A stretch of 64,000 nucleotides of DNA from contig JAHEZH010000004.1 in the NCBI GenBank assembly GCA_023251155.1, positions 43,477 to 107,476 of the forward strand. Reading direction: 5' to 3'. The notes below the pieces were generated by a model. The model did no database searches. It was given only the letters and a program-made list of their open reading frames with translations, and had not been told where the DNA came from. This document shows positions 58,447-64,000 of this stretch, in pieces (the first letter of the stretch is position 1; each line of letters starts with the position of its first letter). A program made the translations under genes and the position numbers. The DNA comes from Flammeovirgaceae bacterium. Its GTDB lineage: Bacteria > Bacteroidota > Bacteroidia > Cytophagales > Cyclobacteriaceae.

Positions 58447-59019
58447 ATGTTTGTGAACAGGAACCTGTCTTCGTTAAGTGATGCTGAATTGGTAAGTCAA
58501 TTCAAGACAAACGGGCAGCAGGATGTTCTCAGCCAGCTCTTTGTGCGCTACTCCGCTCTTTTATATGGTTTGTGCCTGAAGTACCTGAAAGACCGGGATG
58601 AAGCGAAGGACATGGTGATGCAGGTGTACGAGAAGCTGCCGGCCAAACTCAAAAATCATGAAGTTACCTATTTCAAAAGCTGGCTCTACACCACTACCCG
58701 AAATGAGTGCCTGATGTACCTGCGATCGCAAAAAGGAAAGGGGCACAACGAATTTGATCCATCCCGTATGGAAAACGACCTGGTTTTGCATCTGGAAGAG
58801 GAGCCCGAAATGGAGGCAAACCTGACTAAATTGGAATATTGTATAGGTCAGCTGATGGACGACCAGAAAAAATGTGTCAGTTTGTTCTTTATGCAGGAAA
58901 AGTGTTATAAAGAAATAACCGGGCTCACAGGCTTTGATCTGAACAAGGTAAAAAGTCATATTCAAAATGGTAAGCGTAACCTGAAAATCTGTATGGAAAA
59001 GAATGCAGGATTGGAATAA
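58447..59019 (+). CDS. ECF-type RNA polymerase sigma factor
   Basis: DAELVSQFKTNGQQDVLSQLFVRYSALLYGLCLKYLKDRDEAKDMVMQVYEKL ... region-4-like ITGLTGFDLNKVKSHIQNGKRNLKICM. Confidence 0.93.
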   Translation: MFVNRNLSSLSDAELVSQFKTNGQQDVLSQLFVRYSALLYGLCLKYLKDRDEAKDMVMQVYEKLPAKLKNHEVTYFKSWLYTTTRNECLMYLRSQKGKGHNEFDPSRMENDLVLHLEEEPEMEANLTKLEYCIGQLMDDQKKCVSLFFMQEKCYKEITGLTGFDLNKVKSHIQNGKRNLKICMEKNAGLE

Positions 59020-60382
59020 CGATATAGAACGGTACAAGAGTGGCAAAATGACCAGCTCGGAAAGGAATGCGCTGGAAAGGAAAGCGCTGAACGATCCTTT
59101 TCTGGCGGATGCTTTGGATGGTATTGAAGAACTATCGGCGGATGATTTTTCGAAAGACCTTGCTGCACTGAACGGAAAAATTCTTGGCACAAAAAAGAAA
59201 TCGTTCTGGATACCGCTGCGTATTGCTGCCGGTATTTTTGTTGTGACCGGAGCTTCGCTCACCTTCTATTTCCTTTCCAAAGAGGATAACGATACTGAAT
59301 GGATAAGCTCAAACACTGAAACGAAAGCCGATTCAATTCCTGCCGATGACAATGACTCCATTACTAAAAAGCCCGAGTTGCTCACATTAAATAAAGCCGA
59401 TGCACTAGAGGCAAATCCGGAAAGCAAAGAAGAAGCATCATCCCAATCGAGAAAATCGAAACAACAATTTGCAGATACACTGCGCTCATCCGCGTTTGCG
59501 CTGAAGCAAACTGATGTGGAAGCAAAGATGGAGTCAGTGTCTGCCCCGCCTGCTTTAGTACCTGAACCTGTACGCGCAGAAAAGGAAGAGGAAGCTCCGG
59601 CAATAAAAACAGAAGCGGAAGCAAGTGAAAAACGGACTTTAGCTGATGCGAAACAGGAAGAGACGAAAGCAGCTCCATCCGTTCTGCGAAAGGCTTTACG
59701 TGAAGAGGCCGAGAAAGACTCAAAAAAGAAAAGTAGCCCCTCTTCTTCTTATACCGGAGAAGTGTTAGAAACCCTTCGTGTAGTTACCGGCAAGGTAACT
59801 TCGGCTGAGGATGGATCTGGACTGCCCGGTGTAAACGTGATTATAAAAGGAACTACAAAAGGGACGATCACCGATGAAGAAGGAAATTATAGAATAGAGT
59901 TAGGAGCAGAAAAAAATCCGGAGCTCTCTTTCACATTCATAGGAACCACCACCATCGAAGTACCGGTCAACAATCAATCGAATATCGACACGCAGCTGGC
60001 TGCGGATGTATCTCAATTGAGTGAGGTGGTCGTTGTAGGCTATGGAACCGATAACGGTGTGGCTGCCGATGATGACTTTCCTACGCTGATAATAGCAGAA
60101 CCCAATGGCGGAAGACGTGCATTCAAAAAATACCTGGAGACGAATATTCAATATCCGCAGCAGGCACTCGAAAATAAAATTGAAGGAAAGGTGACGGTGC
60201 AGTTTACCGTAACCTCCGATGGCCTGCTCAATGAATTCAAAGTAATAAAAGGCATCGGCAGCGGATGTGATGAAGAAGTAATCCGCCTGATCAAACAAGG
60301 ACCCAAGTGGTATCCATCACGCAAAGGCGATGCAGCTATCGATAGCCGTATGCGAGTGCGGATGAGATTTAGATTGCCGTAA
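59003..60382 (+). CDS. Anti-sigma-like membrane protein fused to CarboxypepD_reg-like and TonB C-terminal domains
   Basis: Cytosolic anti-sigma-like N-terminus, TM IPLRIAAGIFVVTGASLTFYFL, GKVTSAEDGSGLPGVNVIIKGTTKGTITDEEGNYRI, LSEVVVVGYGT, TonB_C QALENKIEGKVTVQFTVTSDG...CDEEVIRLIKQGPKWYPS. Confidence 0.9.
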   Translation: MQDWNNDIERYKSGKMTSSERNALERKALNDPFLADALDGIEELSADDFSKDLAALNGKILGTKKKSFWIPLRIAAGIFVVTGASLTFYFLSKEDNDTEWISSNTETKADSIPADDNDSITKKPELLTLNKADALEANPESKEEASSQSRKSKQQFADTLRSSAFALKQTDVEAKMESVSAPPALVPEPVRAEKEEEAPAIKTEAEASEKRTLADAKQEETKAAPSVLRKALREEAEKDSKKKSSPSSSYTGEVLETLRVVTGKVTSAEDGSGLPGVNVIIKGTTKGTITDEEGNYRIELGAEKNPELSFTFIGTTTIEVPVNNQSNIDTQLAADVSQLSEVVVVGYGTDNGVAADDDFPTLIIAEPNGGRRAFKKYLETNIQYPQQALENKIEGKVTVQFTVTSDGLLNEFKVIKGIGSGCDEEVIRLIKQGPKWYPSRKGDAAIDSRMRVRMRFRLP

Positions 60383-60398
60383 GCAAGTTGACAATGAG

Positions 60399-60470
60399 CA
60401 ATGGACAACCGGCCAAGAGTTCAGATTCAATCAAAGATTCAATTATTGTCTATTCTCTTTTTGTCCATTG
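60399..60470. repeat. Separated 10-bp inverted repeat
   Basis: CAATGGACAA (60399-60408) and TTGTCCATTG (60461-60470). Confidence 0.7.
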
Positions 60471-60590
60471 TTAACCTGGTGTCAAAACAGGTAGTTCTGC
60501 CAGTTACTTAATACCACCTTTCACTGATCAAATTTCAATTGCATATTCCATCTGGTTAAGTGATCTTGGAGCTGTTCCTTCAATTACCCG

Positions 60591-62117
60591 ATGTCAAAAA
60601 AAGCTACATCAAAAACAATCCCGCGTGAAGTACTGGATCTGATCCGGCAGGAGTTCAACTCTTCCCAATTCAACGCCTTGCCACGGGGCACCGGCAAGTG
60701 GAGTTTTATACCCAACCTGCAAAAAGCACTTCAGAAGTTTATTGAAGATCAAAAGGACAATCGGCCGGACCTGGCTGTTCAATATCCCAAAGGCCCTACC
60801 GAAGATTTACTCAGGCGCGCATTCAACCTGAAGAGTCCACCGGGGGCGACCAAATCATTGCGCGATATGCTTTGCCTCTATTCTACACAGGGGAAATACG
60901 ACTGGAATGAAACCATCGCTCAGTACTATCCGGATAAATTCATGCCGCTGATTGATAGCGACAAAAATGAAACCGTAACCAACACCCCTCAGGCATCCGC
61001 TACTCCAAGTATCGATAGCTTTGCCTCCAAAGTGGCGGAATTACTTTTAGAAAAGCTTTCCGCTAAGGAAATTGAAATTGTAAAGAAACAAATTCAGGAC
61101 GACTCGATAAAAACAGAAGAGCTGATCGAGAACATCACTGTGCCTTCTTATAATGATCCTGACAAGCCGGAGTTTCCCCCAAAACCATTTTACACTCCGC
61201 AATTTCCCGCATCATCCACCTATCCCATCAAAATCCCCGGGTTTACCAATGTGTGGATGAAAGATGAAAGCTCTAACCCCACCGGCACACACAAAGACCG
61301 CATGGCGTGGGAAGTACTCATCAAAGCCAAGCGATACAACATCAAAGAGATTTCGCTGATCTCATCGGGAAGTGCGGCAGTTAGTATTCAGCATTTCTTT
61401 AAACTGTATAATGTAAATACGATACTGAAGGTATTGGTTGATCATCATCTGAAACCAGAGATTAAAGAACATCTTACCCGAATCGGGTGCAAAGTGTACG
61501 AGACCGATCTGTCGCGTAAGTCACTCACCGGAAAAGAGATCAAAGAACTCACCGACAACTCACAAGGAATTGACATCACTTACCGCGAAATACTGGATCG
61601 CTACAATGACAATTATTACGACTGGCTTTCGTACGAGATTCTGAATGAAAACCCGCAGCATTGTTTCATTCCCTTTGGTACAGGCGATCTTTTCATTAAT
61701 GTGATGATTATTGCCGAGAGAGAATTTAACAATCGCATCTACAAGCATGATCCACGCTTTCGCGGAAGCATTGACACAATCAGTAACTGCAATTTTATAG
61801 GTGCCACTACACACACACCCAACACACGGCTCGATAAATTATTCTCCTACCACCTGCCCTCACTCCGGGATTACAACGCGTACCTTGCATCGCTCATCGA
61901 AAATAATCGCATTGGTCATGGTTCAGGAATCCTGGATGTAGAAGAAGAGTATGTGGAAGAGGCTTTACAAAAGGCACGCGAACAAAATATCGTTTGCGAA
62001 CCCAGTGGTGCTGCAGGGCTGGCCATGTTGCTGCAAAACCAAAATGACATTCCAAAAGATGATAAAATTCTGATTGTGAACACGGGCAAAACCAACTACC
62101 ACCTTGCCTACACGTAG
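60591..62117 (+). CDS. PLP-dependent threonine synthase-like enzyme with extra N-terminal domain
   Basis: VWMKDESSNPTGTHKDRMAWEVL (PLP-Lys region), ISSGSAAVSIQHF, EPSGAAGLAMLL, IVNTGKTNYHLA. Confidence 0.88.
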   Translation: MSKKATSKTIPREVLDLIRQEFNSSQFNALPRGTGKWSFIPNLQKALQKFIEDQKDNRPDLAVQYPKGPTEDLLRRAFNLKSPPGATKSLRDMLCLYSTQGKYDWNETIAQYYPDKFMPLIDSDKNETVTNTPQASATPSIDSFASKVAELLLEKLSAKEIEIVKKQIQDDSIKTEELIENITVPSYNDPDKPEFPPKPFYTPQFPASSTYPIKIPGFTNVWMKDESSNPTGTHKDRMAWEVLIKAKRYNIKEISLISSGSAAVSIQHFFKLYNVNTILKVLVDHHLKPEIKEHLTRIGCKVYETDLSRKSLTGKEIKELTDNSQGIDITYREILDRYNDNYYDWLSYEILNENPQHCFIPFGTGDLFINVMIIAEREFNNRIYKHDPRFRGSIDTISNCNFIGATTHTPNTRLDKLFSYHLPSLRDYNAYLASLIENNRIGHGSGILDVEEEYVEEALQKAREQNIVCEPSGAAGLAMLLQNQNDIPKDDKILIVNTGKTNYHLAYT

Positions 62118-62265
62118 TAATGGGTAGTTGTGCCTTTATGCATTTTCATGGAGTACCGGAGTAAAATCGGCTTTACGAATCCATTATTATTTTTACTTTT
62201 AGGGCTTTATAAAATTGCAGAAGGGTAAAACCGGGCAACTTTTGAAAAATACCTAACCTAATATC

Positions 62266-63774
62266 ATGAGTCTATTTGTCAAAAAACCATTAGAACAACT
62301 TCTTGCCCAAGGCAATGAAAAGGGACTGAAACGAACCCTTGGTGCGGGCAATCTTATCGCACTCGGCATAGGGGCAATTATCGGCGCTGGCCTTTTTGTT
62401 CGTACGGCCGCTGCTGCCGGGCAAGCTGCTGGTCCTGCGGTAACCATCTCTTTTATTGTGGCGGCTATCGGTTGTGCCTTTGCCGGATTGTGTTACGCAG
62501 AGTTTGCTTCCATGATACCTGTAGCGGGCAGTGCCTATGCGTATAGCTATGTAACCATGGGTGAGTTGGTCGCCTGGATTATCGGCTGGGCATTGATTAT
62601 GGAGTATGCTCTGGGAGCTGCCACCGTAAGTATCGCATGGAGCGAATATCTTAATAAACTCCTCGGAGGGGGTATCCCTTATGAATGGTGTCACTCTCCC
62701 TTCGAAAGTTATACCGACTCATTAGGAGTGCTGCATCAGGGTCTTATCAATGCCCCAGCATTAGTTATTCTTTTAGCATTGACGTTACTTCTTATCAAAG
62801 GCACGCAAGAGTCGGCCACCTTTAATTCGATCATTGTATTCGTTAAAGTAGGTATCGTTTTGTTGTTCATCTTCATCGGATGGAAGTTCATCAATCCGGC
62901 CAATCACTCACCCTACATGATTCCTGAGGGCACGCCGGCAGTAACAGATAGCGCGGGCAAAATCATTGCCGACTATTCCGGCTTCTTCAAGCATGGAATT
63001 GGTGGTGTTCTTGGCGGAGCCGCGATTGTGTTCTTTGCTTTCATTGGGTTCGATGCGGTATCCACAGCAGCACAGGAAGCTAAAAATCCAAAACGCGATA
63101 TGCCAATTGGTATTCTTGGTTCCTTAGTGGTGTGTACTATTCTTTATATATTATTTGGTCACGTACTCACTGGTGTAGCCAACTGGCAAGACTTTGTTGA
63201 TCCTGAAAAAGGACGCGAAGCTTCAGTAGCCTATGCCATCAGTACCTATATGCCTGGCTACGAATGGTTATCAACAGCGGTAACGATCGCTATCCTTGCT
63301 GGATTCTCTTCTGTAATTCTGGTCATGTTGATGGGGCAAAGCCGTGTGTTCTATACCATGAGCCAGGATGGTCTTGTTCCCAAAGTATTGAGTGACCTTC
63401 ACCCGCGTTTTCAGACTCCTTACAAAGCCAACATGATTCTGTTTGTGTTTGTCGGGTTATTCTCTGCCTTTGTACCGGGTCACGTGGCCGGTGACTTGAC
63501 CAGCTTTGGTACGTTGTTCGCCTTCGTATTGGTGAGTATTGGCGTGTGGTTACTTCGCATTAAGTCACCCAATATTGAAAGACCTTTCAAATCGCCATTA
63601 TCCTCTCCCTACTTTCCACTGGTACCTATTTTAGGAGCCGTAATCTGTGGTGCTATGATTGTAGCGCTGGACGCACAAACTTTAACTGTTGCTATGGGCT
63701 GGATGGTGCTGGGTCTTATTGTGTACTTCGTTTACAGCAAGAAGAACAGCAAGCTTCAGAACGCACAGAAGTAA
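62266..63774 (+). CDS. APC-family amino acid permease
   Basis: LKRTLGAGNLIALGIGAIIGAGLFVRTAAAAGQAAGPAVTISFIVAAIGCAFAGLCYAEFASMIPVAGSAYAYSY. Confidence 0.96.
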   Translation: MSLFVKKPLEQLLAQGNEKGLKRTLGAGNLIALGIGAIIGAGLFVRTAAAAGQAAGPAVTISFIVAAIGCAFAGLCYAEFASMIPVAGSAYAYSYVTMGELVAWIIGWALIMEYALGAATVSIAWSEYLNKLLGGGIPYEWCHSPFESYTDSLGVLHQGLINAPALVILLALTLLLIKGTQESATFNSIIVFVKVGIVLLFIFIGWKFINPANHSPYMIPEGTPAVTDSAGKIIADYSGFFKHGIGGVLGGAAIVFFAFIGFDAVSTAAQEAKNPKRDMPIGILGSLVVCTILYILFGHVLTGVANWQDFVDPEKGREASVAYAISTYMPGYEWLSTAVTIAILAGFSSVILVMLMGQSRVFYTMSQDGLVPKVLSDLHPRFQTPYKANMILFVFVGLFSAFVPGHVAGDLTSFGTLFAFVLVSIGVWLLRIKSPNIERPFKSPLSSPYFPLVPILGAVICGAMIVALDAQTLTVAMGWMVLGLIVYFVYSKKNSKLQNAQK

Positions 63775-63799
63775 TAAAGTGATCCTCATCAATAAATGC

Positions 63800-63830
63800 A
63801 AATAGGTTGCCATTCCGGCAACCTATTTTT
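63800..63830 (+). terminator. Intrinsic terminator of the permease gene
   Basis: AAATAGGTTGCC ATTCC GGCAACCTATTTTT. Confidence 0.93.
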
Positions 63831-64000
63831 ATTGCTATTCATTGAGGTTCTAAATCAATTTAATGCCTCGTCCGATATCGTCAACGTTGACCCTACAAAT
63901 TGGGTGCGATATCTTCTCAATGGCTGCCATGCCTGCCCGCCAGTAGGGCTGCCATCCTGAAATGAAAAGTTTGAATTGCAGCAAGGATCGGTCATGTACA

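Noticed and set aside
1-64000. CRISPR arrays, tRNA/rRNA genes, IS elements
   Set aside because: No regularly spaced repeats, tRNA-like T-loop/cloverleaf or transposase ORF was recognised by eye; short or degenerate cases could be missed.

Overview
About 64 kb of a Bacteroidota chromosome, probably Cytophagales; this is an inference from TonB-dependent receptors, CarboxypepD_reg-like domains, DUF5686/DUF6377/DUF3857 families, the TAnnTTTG promoter style and weak Shine-Dalgarno signals. Most of it is ordinary chromosomal gene content: surface receptors, two-component and ECF sigma/anti-sigma systems, glycosyltransferases, and housekeeping genes (lepB, dgt, nadD, gmk). The most interesting locus is at the left edge. 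A 503-aa reverse transcriptase (105-1616) carries retron-type motifs (NALPH, QGAPTSP, YADD, VTG) plus a ~140-aa Lys/Glu-rich N-terminal extension and a WWKFW C-terminus. Directly upstream (24-90) is a compact sequence that folds by hand into a three-way junction, a candidate ncRNA or the 3' part of one cut off by the window edge. No effector gene lies downstream; the next gene is convergent. Other notable items: a 13-bp inverted repeat upstream of a TonB receptor, a receptor/surface-lipoprotein pair, an anti-sigma/CarboxypepD/TonB chimera next to an ECF sigma gene, a DUF5916 C-terminal remnant, and a PLP enzyme with an unexplained N-terminal domain. No tRNA, rRNA, CRISPR array or IS element was recognised. 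All domain calls are from reading the sequence, not from database searches.
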